Source: Pseudomonas segetis (lineage in GTDB: Bacteria; Pseudomonadota; Gammaproteobacteria; Pseudomonadales; Pseudomonadaceae). From it: a stretch of 64,000 nucleotides of DNA. This document shows positions 48,632-58,097 of the stretch, piece after piece (position 1 is the stretch's first letter; each line of letters begins with the position of its first letter). The notes beneath the pieces are model-generated. The model saw only the letters and a list, made by a program, of their open reading frames with translations. It was not told the DNA's origin and did no database searches. The stretch lies in NCBI RefSeq assembly GCF_900188155.1, contig NZ_FZOG01000002.1, positions 1,069,845 through 1,133,844 of the forward strand, read 5' to 3'. A program made the translations under genes and the position numbers.

Positions 48632-49066
48632 ATGCCTGTAAAACCAATCGCCTTGACGCTATTGATGAGTTTCACCCTACTCTGCGGCTGCGGTGCCAAG
48701 GAATCTCCACAGGCTGCACTAGACAGAGCGGTACAGCAACTCCAGGACAACCTTGAAGCGAAAAAGACCAACGCGGTGCTCGAACAGTTGCACCCGGACT
48801 TCGCAGCGCAGCAGCAGTTTGACTCTGATTGGGCCAGGCGCACCATGACCTTAATGTTCTTAGGTTACAAAAAGGTCAACATCATCGCCTTGAGTAAAGA
48901 CAGTCGAATCGACTCAACCTACAACAGCAAAGCCTATACCGATGCCCAGGTTGCCCTCACCGGAGGGGAGGGCCTGATCCCCGATAGCGCCCGGCACTAT
49001 TCGGTCAAGCTTGAGTGGTGGCTTGAAGATGATACCTGGAAGCTCGCACGGCTCGGCTGGCAATAA
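48632..49066 (+). CDS. Small putative lipoprotein of unknown function
   Basis: A 144-residue protein with a signal peptide and lipobox L17-C-G-C20, so it is probably lipid-modified. The mature part begins with a helical Glu/Gln-rich segment (A-L-D-R-A-V-Q-Q-L-Q) and ends in an alternating pattern with L-E-W-W-L-E-D-D-T-W-K-L, like small NTF2/DUF4440-type folds; this fold guess is weak. It diverges from pip and converges on the lipocalin gene. I do not recognise the family by name. Confidence 0.75.
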   Translation: MPVKPIALTLLMSFTLLCGCGAKESPQAALDRAVQQLQDNLEAKKTNAVLEQLHPDFAAQQQFDSDWARRTMTLMFLGYKKVNIIALSKDSRIDSTYNSKAYTDAQVALTGGEGLIPDSARHYSVKLEWWLEDDTWKLARLGWQ

Positions 49067-49068
49067 TA

Positions 49069-49096
49069 CGCCCGGCAGTGCATTGAATGCCGGGCG
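49069..49096. terminator. Hairpin between convergent lipoprotein and lipocalin genes
   Basis: CGCCCGGCA (49069-49077) pairs perfectly with TGCCGGGCG (49088-49096). There is no T run, so it is a likely but weak bidirectional terminator. Confidence 0.5.
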
Positions 49097-49103
49097 CATC
49101 CGG

Positions 49104-49667
49104 TTATTGCTTAGGCATTTCTGCGTCCGGCGTACGCCAGATCAGGTTTTCGGTGTCATAACCGCGGTCATGGGCTACTTCAAGCAATTTAGCGCGCTGC
49201 TCCGGGTTTAACTCAGTGCTACGCGACAGCACCCACAGGTACTTGTGGTTAGGGCTGCCGACCAGCGCATGCTGGTAGTCGTCATCCAGGTACAGCACCC
49301 AGTAATCACCCTTGGCCACACCGGGCAACAGATCGCTGAACCAGTTGTCGAAGCTCACCCAGAGCTTGTCGGTCTTGCCCTCGACCTGGGGCACTGCCTG
49401 GCCCACGGCCTCCTGCCATTTTCCTTCAGCGTCCCGGCACTTGTTGACCACGCTGATGCTGCCGTCAGCCTGCAGCGCGTAATGCGCCTCGGACTGCTTA
49501 CAGTTGCGCTGGAAGAACATCGGCAAGCGTGCCTGTTCGTACCAAGTGCCCTGGTAACGTTCCAGGTCAACCTTGTCTACCGTTCTTGGCGGCACGGCTC
49601 CGGTGCCGGAATTGGCGCAGCCAGCCAGCATTGCAGCCGCGCATACCCCTAAAAGAATGCGTTTCAT
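49104..49667 (-). CDS. blc: Bacterial lipocalin (Blc-like lipoprotein)
   Basis: A 187-residue outer-membrane lipocalin. Its signal peptide ends in lipobox L14-A-G-C17. The lipocalin start motif G-T-W-Y-E-Q-A-R-L-P follows, then an eight-strand barrel pattern and Y-W-V-L-Y-L-D-D-D-Y...Y-L-W-V-L-S-R-S. Blc-type proteins bind lysophospholipids or fatty acids in the envelope. It lies 7 bases behind a small BamE-like lipoprotein gene, so the two are probably coexpressed. Confidence 0.92.
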   Translation of the reverse strand: MKRILLGVCAAAMLAGCANSGTGAVPPRTVDKVDLERYQGTWYEQARLPMFFQRNCKQSEAHYALQADGSISVVNKCRDAEGKWQEAVGQAVPQVEGKTDKLWVSFDNWFSDLLPGVAKGDYWVLYLDDDYQHALVGSPNHKYLWVLSRSTELNPEQRAKLLEVAHDRGYDTENLIWRTPDAEMPKQ

Positions 49668-49674
49668 AGTTTCC

Positions 49675-49929
49675 TCAGTTCAGGCCTTCACCCGAAAACA
49701 TCATGACTTTGTCGCCGGCGTATTGAACGCTGATAAATTGCTTTTTATCGCCCCAGGTACAGCTCGACAGCCCCATGGCGCCCGCGCAATCAGTTGGATC
49801 ACCGAGCAATGCTTCCACCTCGGCTTTAGTCATTCCGGTTTTGAGTTTGGAATAGTTTTCCTGTGTGACTTTGCTGCATGCAGCCAGCACAACACAAAAA
49901 CATAGCAACGCGAAATTACGCAGCGACAT
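49675..49929 (-). CDS. Small lipoprotein with SmpA/BamE-like (DUF3862) domain
   Basis: An 84-residue lipoprotein with lipobox L15-A-A-C18. The mature part has L-K-T-G-M-T-K-A-E-V-E-A-L-L-G-D-P, the start of the SmpA/OmlA fold, then C-A...S-S-C-T-W-G with two cysteines that could bridge. It is much shorter than true BamE and is not the Bam-complex subunit. The function is unknown; it is paired with the lipocalin gene. Confidence 0.82.
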   Translation of the reverse strand: MSLRNFALLCFCVVLAACSKVTQENYSKLKTGMTKAEVEALLGDPTDCAGAMGLSSCTWGDKKQFISVQYAGDKVMMFSGEGLN

Positions 49930-49994
49930 AACTAAAGCTCCCTGTTTATTAGTTAATCTAGCTTGGCATAGTCCATCATCTGCCGCATAGGACG

Positions 49995-50597
49995 TCAGAA
50001 ACCCGAGCCGGGTTCCTGCAAAAATAACTGTTCTTGTTCAGTCGAGGGACGACCTAGAACCTTGTTGCGATGCGGGAAGCGTTGAAAGCGCGCGATAATT
50101 CGATGATGGCGCTCGGCGTAATCCAGGTAGTCCGCAAACAGTGCTTGTTCAGCCTGTGGGGCCTGGTCAAAAAGCCCGACGAAGGCAGCAACCGCCTGAT
50201 CCTGCAGGCGCAGGTCTTCGGCGTGTTCCAGCACCAAATAGATAAACACCCGCTGGATAGGTGCCAGTTGCAGGTCGAGGCCTTGCGCGACTCCTGCTTG
50301 AACATACTGCTGGGCCAAGGCATCGCCGCTGTAGCCACGTGGATCATCACGGTAGATCATGCGTGGCAACTGATCGAGCAAGAGCGTCAGTGCGAGCCAG
50401 CCCTCAGGATGCTCGCGCCACTCAAGCAATTGCCCCGCCAACGCCTGCTCGACCCAGCCACCGAAGCGCTCGCGCGCCTCGGCATCCTGGCTGTCACGCT
50501 TGCCAAACCAGAGCTTGGAGCGTGCTCCAGCAGCCTCGACAGCAATTGTCGATGGACCAAACCACCACTCAAGCAATTCGTGCCAAGGCTGATTCAC
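49995..50597 (-). CDS. DUF924 family protein
   Basis: A 200-residue soluble, mostly helical protein of DUF924. It begins E-L-L-E-W-W-F-G, with L-W-F-G-K, L-T-L-L-L-D-Q-L-P-R-M-I-Y-R and the later F-L-Q-E-P-G-S-G-F terminal segment. The motif order is the family signature; no activity is established. It begins 3 bases after fbp, a close and probably cotranscribed partner. Confidence 0.9.
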   Translation of the reverse strand: MNQPWHELLEWWFGPSTIAVEAAGARSKLWFGKRDSQDAEARERFGGWVEQALAGQLLEWREHPEGWLALTLLLDQLPRMIYRDDPRGYSGDALAQQYVQAGVAQGLDLQLAPIQRVFIYLVLEHAEDLRLQDQAVAAFVGLFDQAPQAEQALFADYLDYAERHHRIIARFQRFPHRNKVLGRPSTEQEQLFLQEPGSGF

Positions 50598-50600
50598 GGC

Positions 50601-51608
50601 TTACTTCTTATGGTAAGAGGTAACGCGCTCGACTTCTTCCTTGGAACCCAGGTACACCGCGACACGCTGGTGCAAAGAAGTCGGCTGGATATCCATGATG
50701 CGCTGTTCGCCGTTGGTCGAAGCACCGCCAGCCTGCTCGATGATGAAGGACATCGGGTTCGCTTCGTACATCAAGCGCAGCTTGCCTGGCTTTTCGGGTT
50801 CACGGCCATCACGCGGATACATGAACAAGCCACCACGGGTGAGAATACGATGCACGTCGGCCACCATGGCGGCGATCCAGCGCATGTTGTAGTTCTTCTT
50901 CAGCGGGCCTTCTTCACCGGCCAGCAATTCGCCCACGTAGCGCTTGACCGGCTCTTCCCAGTGGCGCTGGTTGGACATGTTGATAGCAAATTCCTGGGTC
51001 GTTTCAGGCACTTTGATATTGTCGTGGGTCAGCACAAAGCTACCCAGCTCGCGGTCCAGGGTGAAGCCTTTGACGCCGTTACCCAGCGTCAGCATCAACA
51101 TGGTCTGCGGACCGTAGATTGCATAACCGGCGGCAACCTGCTCGGTGCCAGGCTGAAGGAAGGCGTCTTCGCCCAAATCACCTTCGTCACCCTTGCGGTC
51201 AGGACAACGCAGAACCGAGAAAATGGTTCCCACAGAAACGTTTACATCGATATTCGAGCTGCCATCAAGCGGGTCAAAGACCAGCAGGTATGCGCCTTTT
51301 GGGTAACGACCCGGGATCTGGTAGGCGTTGTCCATTTCTTCCGACGCCATGCCAGCCAGGTGTCCGCCCCACTCGTTGGCTTCAAGCAGAATCTCGTTGG
51401 AAATAACATCGAGCTTCTTTTGCACTTCACCCTGGACGTTCTCGGTTTCCATGCTGCCTAGCACGCCGCCAAGCGCACCCTTGGACACTTGATGGCTGAT
51501 CGCCTTACAGGCCCGTGCAACAACTTCAATCAGGAAGCGAAGATCAGCCGGGGTGTTGTGGCTGCGGGTTTGCTCGATCAGATAGCGACTCAGGGTAACG
51601 CGGGACAT
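50601..51608 (-). CDS. fbp: Fructose-1,6-bisphosphatase class I
   Basis: Dephosphorylates fructose 1,6-bisphosphate in gluconeogenesis, essential when Pseudomonas grows on organic acids. The 335-residue protein contains the metal-binding [10 protein letters not shown] and the flanking E-related acids (A-S-E-E-M-D), plus the sugar-phosphate-binding Y-E-A-N-P and R-Y-V-G-E regions. It is followed by DUF924 and the lipoprotein genes on the same strand. Confidence 0.97.
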   Translation of the reverse strand: MSRVTLSRYLIEQTRSHNTPADLRFLIEVVARACKAISHQVSKGALGGVLGSMETENVQGEVQKKLDVISNEILLEANEWGGHLAGMASEEMDNAYQIPGRYPKGAYLLVFDPLDGSSNIDVNVSVGTIFSVLRCPDRKGDEGDLGEDAFLQPGTEQVAAGYAIYGPQTMLMLTLGNGVKGFTLDRELGSFVLTHDNIKVPETTQEFAINMSNQRHWEEPVKRYVGELLAGEEGPLKKNYNMRWIAAMVADVHRILTRGGLFMYPRDGREPEKPGKLRLMYEANPMSFIIEQAGGASTNGEQRIMDIQPTSLHQRVAVYLGSKEEVERVTSYHKK

Positions 51609-51651
51609 GTGAGGCTCCGGAGATAAGAAATCGCGCGCAGTTTAACCGGTT

Positions 51652-51682
51652 ATGGGCGCCAGCGTCTTGTGCTGCCGCCCAT
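51652..51682 (-). terminator. Hairpin downstream of estA
   Basis: ATGGGCGCCAGC (51652-51663) pairs with GCTGCCGCCCAT (51671-51682) with one mismatch in 12, over a 7-base loop. It lies just past the estA stop on the minus strand. There is no T run, so termination would need a factor. Confidence 0.45.
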
Positions 51683-51688
51683 CGGTAC

Positions 51689-53590
51689 TTACCAGTCCCA
51701 GGCCAGCGACAGCGCAACACCTTGCTGCTTGTTGTCGTCACTCTTACTCAAGCTGTAAACCCCACGCAATGCAAGGTCGCTAGCCAGTTGCTGGCTAAAG
51801 CCGAGACTGGCGCGGTCGAGGTTGTCATCCGGGGTGTAGCCATCCAGCTTGTAGTCAATGCCCGGCAGGCTATTGAGCGAAACCCGAACGTCGGTGCTGT
51901 CGTCATCGTATTCGGTTTCATGGGCGACTTCGGCGAAAACCTGAGTGGCCTGGGTGATAGCCCAACGCCCTTGCATACCAATACCAAGGCGCTTCGAGGT
52001 GCGATCCTGATCACCGAAATTGAGGGCCGTTGAACTTGCACCGCGTTCATCGTAGCCATCGACCTCGACTTTCGCGTAGTCGGCGCTGACAAACGGGCTC
52101 AGGTGCCATTCGCTGCCAGGTTGCGCGATGTCGTAGCCAACCCGCCCGGAAAATGCCCACAAGGTGCCATCAGTATCGCCTTTCTCCGAGCGGGTGACCC
52201 GACCGAGCTCGAGCTTGCGTTTGAGGTCATGGTAGTCAAGATAGCCAGCAGTCACGGACGCATCCGCCCACCAGCGATTGTGTTGATACTGGGCGAATGC
52301 GCTGCCCAGATAGCTACGCATGTCGTAGTCTGAGTCCGCACTGCCGACTTCAAGGTTTTGCTCGTATAGCCCCATCACCACGCCAAAGCGCCAGCTGTCA
52401 TCGACACGATAGCTACCACCCACATTGAGGCTGTAGCCATCGCCATCACCACTTGGCGATGCGGCCTGGCTGTCAAAGTCCAAGTGCTGACCGGCGCCCG
52501 ATACTATTGCTCGCCATTGGCCAACAGGCTGCCAGGATTCCCAATCGGCAACATACTGGTTACGCAGTTGGTCCTGATGCGCGCGCAAGGTGCCATGGGC
52601 CATTTCAGGCAACAGGCTGGCTTCCCAAGGCGCCGCCAGCAGCGAGTAGGCGTAATCGGCGAAAATCTCTTGCACGGCGGTGGTCGGGTGCACGCTGTCG
52701 TTATAAATCAGCTTGCTTGGGTCCGGCGTCGCACTATTGATGCCCCAGGTCGCGTTCACGTCGCCGCAATCGGCAAAGCAGCTGCCGGTCAGGTTTTGCG
52801 TGGTGTCAAAGCCAAAAGCCGCCGCATTTTCAAGCACTTCACTGAACAGTACCGGAACGTTGAGCGGAATGATTTGCGCATCGATCTGCGACAACTGGCT
52901 AACCAGCTCAGTATTGAAATCTCGGCCAATCGAGGTAATGGTCGGCGCTAAGGCAGTGCCTGAAATTGCGGGTGTGGTACCGACATCCGGCAGCAGCGAG
53001 ACCATGATGTAGCGAGCACCCGCACCCTGCAGCGCGCGCACGCTATCGGCCAGTTGCGTTGCCGCCGCTTGCGGGCCCGAGCTGAAGATGGTGCCTTGCA
53101 GGAAGTCGTTACCGCCGCCATTGACGTAGAACAGCGCATCGCGGTCGAGACTCAAACCACGATTTGCCAGATCGACCAGGTAGCCATCGCGCGTGCGCGT
53201 ACCTGCAACCGAACCACCGGCCTGGGTGATTGAGTCGTAGATTTGATCAGTGCGGTAACCGCCGACTGCCCAGTTATTGCCATCAGGCAAGCCCTGGTCG
53301 GCATATACCTGCGAAGTCGAAGGCGCTTGCGGCCCCAATCCAAGCGCCTCACCGAGCAGCATGGGTGAGGTTGAACCGTAGATTTCACCGCTGCCATTCT
53401 GATAGGTCGGACCGACCCGGTTGGTAAAGCGGCGCGTTGCACCAGCGGGACCGTCTGCATCGGCAAACTGTCCGGCGTCACTTAGGCTATCGCCAAAGAC
53501 AATCAGGCTACTGAAGGGACCAGCACTGGAAAAAGTCGAATAGCTGGCAAGCATGCACGCCAAGGCGAGCGGAGTTAGGGTACGTTTCAC
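51689..53590 (-). CDS. estA: Autotransporter GDSL esterase EstA
   Basis: A surface esterase that carries its own outer-membrane barrel (type Va secretion). The 633-residue protein has a signal peptide (1-23). The GDSL passenger domain (about 25-335) carries Ser35 in G-D-S-L-S-D, block III G-G-G-N-D-F and the catalytic Asp/His in D-S-V-H-P-T. A 12-strand autotransporter barrel (about 355-633) ends in an aromatic residue (...L-A-W-D-W). In P. aeruginosa EstA supports rhamnolipid production, motility and biofilm. No dedicated partner is next to it; a membrane GGDEF gene lies upstream. Confidence 0.95.
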   Translation of the reverse strand: MKRTLTPLALACMLASYSTFSSAGPFSSLIVFGDSLSDAGQFADADGPAGATRRFTNRVGPTYQNGSGEIYGSTSPMLLGEALGLGPQAPSTSQVYADQGLPDGNNWAVGGYRTDQIYDSITQAGGSVAGTRTRDGYLVDLANRGLSLDRDALFYVNGGGNDFLQGTIFSSGPQAAATQLADSVRALQGAGARYIMVSLLPDVGTTPAISGTALAPTITSIGRDFNTELVSQLSQIDAQIIPLNVPVLFSEVLENAAAFGFDTTQNLTGSCFADCGDVNATWGINSATPDPSKLIYNDSVHPTTAVQEIFADYAYSLLAAPWEASLLPEMAHGTLRAHQDQLRNQYVADWESWQPVGQWRAIVSGAGQHLDFDSQAASPSGDGDGYSLNVGGSYRVDDSWRFGVVMGLYEQNLEVGSADSDYDMRSYLGSAFAQYQHNRWWADASVTAGYLDYHDLKRKLELGRVTRSEKGDTDGTLWAFSGRVGYDIAQPGSEWHLSPFVSADYAKVEVDGYDERGASSTALNFGDQDRTSKRLGIGMQGRWAITQATQVFAEVAHETEYDDDSTDVRVSLNSLPGIDYKLDGYTPDDNLDRASLGFSQQLASDLALRGVYSLSKSDDNKQQGVALSLAWDW

Positions 53591-53711
53591 TGGGTCGTCC
53601 TTATTTTATTGTTATAGGCAGTACCAACAGCTCAAATCTAGCCAGTTTTGCGCTTGATTGCACGAGCTTATATGACTCAATAACCCACAGCAGTCATTAC
53701 CGGGACGTTAC

Positions 53712-55403
53712 TCAGCCAAATGTGACCACTTGGTTACGCCCCGCGCGCTTGGCCTGGTAGAGCGCGGCATCGGCAACATCCAGCAGCTCGTCAAGGTTGA
53801 GGCCTTGGGTTGGCCAGCAGGCGATACCAGCAGACAGGGTCACCTGGCGCAGGCCTCCACGGGTTTCCAATGGCTGCTGCGCCAGCTGTTTACAGATGAT
53901 ATTCAAGCGCTTAGATGCTTCCTCAAGATCCGCTCCCGGCAACACAAGGAGAAACTCCTCGCCACCAATGCGGAAGGCAGCATCGGAACTGCGCACATTG
54001 CGGCGCAACTTATCAGCCAGTGCCTTGAGCACATCGTCACCCTCAAGATGACCATGCTTGTCGTTGAGCAGCTTGAAGTGATCGAGGTCTATCAGAGCCA
54101 GTGATAGTGGTTTTTGCTCGCGTTGCACGCGGTCTATTTCCCGCGCGAAAAACTCTTCCAGATAACGCCGGTTATAGAGCCCGGTCAGGGGGTCGCAGAG
54201 CGCCTGCTCACGCAGTTGCTCATGCAGCTCAAGGATGGTCTGCAACCGTTGCTCGCTGACCGCCAGGGCATCAGCCAGCTGCAACTCGCTGATATGCCTT
54301 TGCGAGACATCCCGCAGATAAAGCATTTGCCCCAGCAGTGTCACCTCATGGCGCGTGGTGCGCTCAACCGCGCGGATATTCAACTCGAAGTACCGATCAA
54401 GGGAGGGTAATGACAGCAATTGGTTCGGCTCGCACCCATCGGCTTGACTCATAAGCTCGTGGAGCTTTGCCCCCAGCACGGGCCAATCCTGCAGGCGCCG
54501 CCCCTGCCAGCCGCGCTCAAGCCCTGAAAGCTTCAGCGCTGAAGGGTTCACCTCGACCACTCGCATCTGCGAATCAACCACCAGGACCGGGTCAAACAGC
54601 GCCTCGAGCAATAGATTGCGGGCCACTGGCAACAAGTCGAACAGGCGCACCCCGACAATCAGCCAGGCAAAGGCCATCAGGGTGAATGCGAAACTGAACG
54701 GAGTCGGATCAAAACCAAAAAGCGACATGCCGAGGAACACATGGCTGGCGTTAACCGCCCAGGGCACCAATGTGAGCAACAAAAAAACCAGGTAGTGGCG
54801 GCGATATAGGCCGCTGCTTTGCAGCACCGCACGGATCACAATACCGGAGCAGAACAGCATGCAAATGTAGCCATAGGCTGTTGCGACGTAATAGGCACTG
54901 CCGTGGACATACTTGATCGGCGAGCCGTAGTCGCCACTCAGCGGCGCTGTTTGCTCGGTGTACATCAGGTGGTGCCAGGGATTGGTCAGCGCCAGGAGCC
55001 AGCATAGTGCGGGCGCGAGCATCAGCATCGCCAGGACGGGACTGCTCAGGCGTTGATGCTTGCCATAGATATATTGCCAGAGAAACACCGCCCAGAATGT
55101 GGGCGTCAGGAGAATCCCGGGCCAGGCCATGCTCGCCCAGAACACTTTGCACTCGGCGCCTTGCGCAGCCATTTCGACGCTCGCCGCGAGCATCCACCAA
55201 AGACAGGCCAGGTGCAGCCAGATAAAGTTGCTCTGCCCTGGAAAATAACGTTGCTGCGAAACCCAGCGCGATAACAGCAGCACCCCGAAACAAACCACCC
55301 CGGTGATCAACAGCTGTACCGGGAAGTCCCAGCCAGACTGACTGCAAGAACTGAGAAGACTCAACACACTGCACTCGAGCGCAGCGGCACGACACTCAGA
55401 CAC
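53712..55403 (-). CDS. Membrane diguanylate cyclase (7TM sensor, PAS, GGDEF)
   Basis: A 563-residue protein with a histidine-kinase-type N-terminal region of seven or eight membrane helices (about 25-250). A PAS-like segment follows (about 265-375, F-D-P-V-L-V-V-D-S-Q-M-R-V-V-E-V-N-P), then a short coiled coil and a GGDEF domain (about 400-563). The active-site loop reads G480-G-E-E-F484, a competent variant, and R471-x-x-D474 is the inhibitory c-di-GMP site five residues before it. It should therefore make c-di-GMP with product inhibition. No EAL domain is present. The start is doubtful: the first codon is GTG at 55403 without a clear ribosome binding site, and later GTG/TTG codons are possible. 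Confidence 0.85.
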   Translation of the reverse strand: MSECRAAALECSVLSLLSSCSQSGWDFPVQLLITGVVCFGVLLLSRWVSQQRYFPGQSNFIWLHLACLWWMLAASVEMAAQGAECKVFWASMAWPGILLTPTFWAVFLWQYIYGKHQRLSSPVLAMLMLAPALCWLLALTNPWHHLMYTEQTAPLSGDYGSPIKYVHGSAYYVATAYGYICMLFCSGIVIRAVLQSSGLYRRHYLVFLLLTLVPWAVNASHVFLGMSLFGFDPTPFSFAFTLMAFAWLIVGVRLFDLLPVARNLLLEALFDPVLVVDSQMRVVEVNPSALKLSGLERGWQGRRLQDWPVLGAKLHELMSQADGCEPNQLLSLPSLDRYFELNIRAVERTTRHEVTLLGQMLYLRDVSQRHISELQLADALAVSEQRLQTILELHEQLREQALCDPLTGLYNRRYLEEFFAREIDRVQREQKPLSLALIDLDHFKLLNDKHGHLEGDDVLKALADKLRRNVRSSDAAFRIGGEEFLLVLPGADLEEASKRLNIICKQLAQQPLETRGGLRQVTLSAGIACWPTQGLNLDELLDVADAALYQAKRAGRNQVVTFG

Positions 55404-55651
55404 AGACAGGGACTGCGACTAAAACCCGAGTTTGACCACGCCCCACAAGCCACGATGTGCAAACGATCACCCTGATCTAAACCAGAAGAAAATGTAGGCC
55501 TAAATAGCCGTAAACTACTGCCTATCGCCTAGTTCAAAATCGCGCAACCAACCGCTGAAGCGCAATGCCTTGGCAGTTTACCACCTCGTATAAACACCAG
55601 CATCCCGCGCACTGCTAAACTTGCCGGCTACAACCGGTCGGCAGATATCTC

Positions 55652-55679
55652 TTCACAAAGCGCCTGACATCGCTATCAT
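55652..55679 (+). promoter_or_regulatory. Candidate promoter of the cysteine-cluster gene
   Basis: TTCACA (55652-55657) and TATCAT (55674-55679) are separated by 16 bases, 35 bases before the ATG at 55715. The rest of the 311-base divergent gap (55404-55714) shows no gene or strong repeat. Confidence 0.35.
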
Positions 55680-55714
55680 CGCCCGCCGCGCCCCCTCCTA
55701 CACTTAGCAGACCC

Positions 55715-56116
55715 ATGAAAAACAACCTGATTGCCGCCGCAGAAATCGACCGCCTGGACACCTGGGCAAAATTTACTCGCGACATGTGCCACAGCTGCAA
55801 TTCCAGTTGCTGCCAGTTGCCTGTGGAAGTGCGCATCAGCGACCTGATTCGCATGGGCGTGGCCGATGAGTTTGAAAGAGGCGACCCACCGAGAAATGTG
55901 GCCAAGCGCTTGCAAAAAGAAGGCATTATCGAGCGTTTCAACCAGAAGTCCGGCATCTTCACCCTGACACGCCTGTCGAATAATGACTGCCTTTACCTGG
56001 ACCGCAAATCACGCCTGTGCACCATCTACGACGTGCGCCCGGAAACCTGCCGCAACCACCCCAAGATCGGCCCGCGCCCCGGCTACTGCGCCTATATTCC
56101 CAAGCCGACCCGCTGA
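55715..56116 (+). CDS. YkgJ-family cysteine cluster protein
   Basis: A 133-residue protein with eight cysteines: Cys25-x2-Cys28-x3-Cys32-Cys33, then Cys92, Cys102, Cys112 and Cys125. This is the Fe/Zn-binding CxxCxxxCC...C pattern of the YkgJ/UPF0153 family, including C-L-Y-L...C-T-I-Y-D-V-R-P-E-T-C-R. It probably binds zinc or an iron-sulfur centre; the biological role is not established. The gene is single and ends at a strong terminator. Confidence 0.88.
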   Translation: MKNNLIAAAEIDRLDTWAKFTRDMCHSCNSSCCQLPVEVRISDLIRMGVADEFERGDPPRNVAKRLQKEGIIERFNQKSGIFTLTRLSNNDCLYLDRKSRLCTIYDVRPETCRNHPKIGPRPGYCAYIPKPTR

Positions 56117-56143
56117 AGCGGAACTGGCACCTGTTGCAGAAAT

Positions 56144-56175
56144 AAAAAGCCCCGCAAAATTTGCAGGGCTTTTTC
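56144..56175. terminator. Terminator between the YkgJ-family and phosphoethanolamine transferase genes
   Basis: AAAAAGCCC (56144-56152) pairs with GGGCTTTTT (56166-56174), and GCAAA (56154-56158) with TTTGC around the loop, with one mismatch between them. T tracts lie on both outer sides, so it serves both convergent genes. Confidence 0.82.
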
Positions 56176-56185
56176 TCTGGCCAGT

Positions 56186-57931
56186 TCAGGGTCGACTGGC
56201 CGCTAAATCATCCTTGTTCAGCTGGATCTTCTTGGGTTTGATCAAACTGAAGTCAATCAACGACTTAGGCTCATAGGGATCACCAATGATCTGTGGGCGT
56301 ACGATGAACCTGTTACTGACCAGGCTCTTGCTCCGGTCCAGCTCACTGAAGCTCAGCCCAGCCAAATCAGCCCAGGTATGAATCAGGTTCGAGCTGCTGT
56401 AAGGCCGCTCAAGCATGCTGCTGAAGTCAAAGGAGGCGTGGGTTTTCCACTTATCCGAGGCCCAGACTATAAATGGAATGGTGTACATCGGTGAGGTTGG
56501 CTTGCCTTCGTTACGCCCGATCACGCCACCTTTTGGGCTATCGAACACCGCCTCGCCATGGTCCGACAGGTACAACAGGAAACCATCCGGCTTGCTTGCC
56601 GAGAAACGCTTGATCAGGCTGGACACAACGAAATCGTTATACAGCACCGCATTGTCATAGCTGTTGTAGGTCGCCAACTGGTCCTCGGTCACCCACTTGG
56701 GCGCGCCCTTGTTATCGGTGAATTTCTCGAAGCTTTCCGGATAACGGTACTTGTAGCGCATGTGCGTACCAAGCAGGTGCACCACAATCAGCTTGCGCGG
56801 GGCTTTGTCAGCCAGCACCTTGGCAAAGGGTTCAAGCACATCACCGTCGTATTGGCGTGCATTCTGATTCAGGTTGTTATTCAGGTAATACTGTTCATCG
56901 GCCTGTTCAGAAAAGGTGGTGAGCATGGTGTTGCGCTTGGTCATGGTCTGCTGGTTGGTGATCCAGAAGGTCTTGTAACCCGCCTGCTTCATCATGTTGA
57001 CCAGTGACGGTGTGGTCAGGTAGCCGTCCGGGTTCTTCTCATCGGCAAAGGTCAGCACCTGCTGCAATGCCTCGATCGTGTAGGGCCGCGGAGTAACGAC
57101 GTTGTCGAACACCTGCAGTTGATCACGCAGCTTGTCCAGCTCGGGCGTGGTCTCGCGCGGGTAGCCATACAGACTCATGCGTTGACGGTTGGTTGACTCA
57201 CCAATAACCAGCACCAGGGTTGTCGGCTTGCCGGCGCGGGAGTCCTTCATAGCATCGAGCGGCGCAAGCTTGGCGTTTTCAGCCAGGAGCTTCTCCATGC
57301 TATCGAGTTGCTGGCGATATTTACGAAAGCCCACGACCAGTTGCCAAGGTACTGCTGGCTCAATGCGCTCTTCAAACTTCTCCAGGGCCACGCCCAGCGT
57401 TGGACGTTTGCTGACTTCCCTGGCCAGCGGATAACCAATCAAGCCAAGCAGCAGCACGACGCTCAGCACCCGCGCCTGGGTAACGCCGAACTCCAAGGGT
57501 CGAATCTTGCGCCACAGCAGCCAGGCGACAAAGGTATAGCCGAGGTAGACCGGAATCATCCACCACACAAAATAGTGGCCAAAATACTCCATGCTTTCGG
57601 CCATGTTCGATTCGAACATGATGAAAATAACGCTTTGTGAGAATTGCTGGCCGTAGATGCAGAAATAGCCCAGCCCGACCAAGGAGCACGCCCATAAAAT
57701 CACGCCGACAACAGCGGCGATGGTTTTGGTGCGCCGGGGAAACAGCAAGACCGGAACCAGCCATATAGCACTGACCAGAAACGCCTGACGGAAACTGACG
57801 AAACCCGTGGTATCAGTCAGTTGAATCAATAACTGGGTAACGCCGGAAAAATACCAGAAGAACAGAAATAACCAGCCAAGCCCTGCCCAATCCCAGCGTT
57901 TATGCCCCTTGGCCTGTGCCGATGCCTGCAT
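56186..57931 (-). CDS. cptA: Phosphoethanolamine transferase, CptA/EptC type
   Basis: An inner-membrane enzyme of 581 residues that moves phosphoethanolamine from phosphatidylethanolamine to lipopolysaccharide core or another envelope acceptor. About five membrane helices fill residues 15-200. The periplasmic sulfatase-like domain follows, with V-I-G-E-S-T-N-R-Q-R-M-S-L-Y-G-Y, a zinc-ligand Glu in G-E-S, a candidate catalytic Thr in R-P-Y-T-I-E-A-L-Q, and the metal motif Y-L-S-D-H-G-E. The motifs resemble CptA (EptC) more than EptA, so core-heptose modification is more likely than lipid A; the acceptor is inferred. The start MQASAQAKG is chosen since codons to 58096 run through the neighbouring terminator. 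Confidence 0.87.
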   Translation of the reverse strand: MQASAQAKGHKRWDWAGLGWLFLFFWYFSGVTQLLIQLTDTTGFVSFRQAFLVSAIWLVPVLLFPRRTKTIAAVVGVILWACSLVGLGYFCIYGQQFSQSVIFIMFESNMAESMEYFGHYFVWWMIPVYLGYTFVAWLLWRKIRPLEFGVTQARVLSVVLLLGLIGYPLAREVSKRPTLGVALEKFEERIEPAVPWQLVVGFRKYRQQLDSMEKLLAENAKLAPLDAMKDSRAGKPTTLVLVIGESTNRQRMSLYGYPRETTPELDKLRDQLQVFDNVVTPRPYTIEALQQVLTFADEKNPDGYLTTPSLVNMMKQAGYKTFWITNQQTMTKRNTMLTTFSEQADEQYYLNNNLNQNARQYDGDVLEPFAKVLADKAPRKLIVVHLLGTHMRYKYRYPESFEKFTDNKGAPKWVTEDQLATYNSYDNAVLYNDFVVSSLIKRFSASKPDGFLLYLSDHGEAVFDSPKGGVIGRNEGKPTSPMYTIPFIVWASDKWKTHASFDFSSMLERPYSSSNLIHTWADLAGLSFSELDRSKSLVSNRFIVRPQIIGDPYEPKSLIDFSLIKPKKIQLNKDDLAASRP

Positions 57932-58097
57932 ACTCAACTCCCAACTCACTCTCGATACACTCAACCGCCCCGCATGACTGCGTTTAATACGGGGCCCAGC
58001 AATAAAGCCGGCCACCGTATCAGACACATTGTGAAAAGAATGTTGTTTGCCGGCGTGCTGGCCTGCGGTCGCTAAACCAAAAAGCAACAGGCACAAA

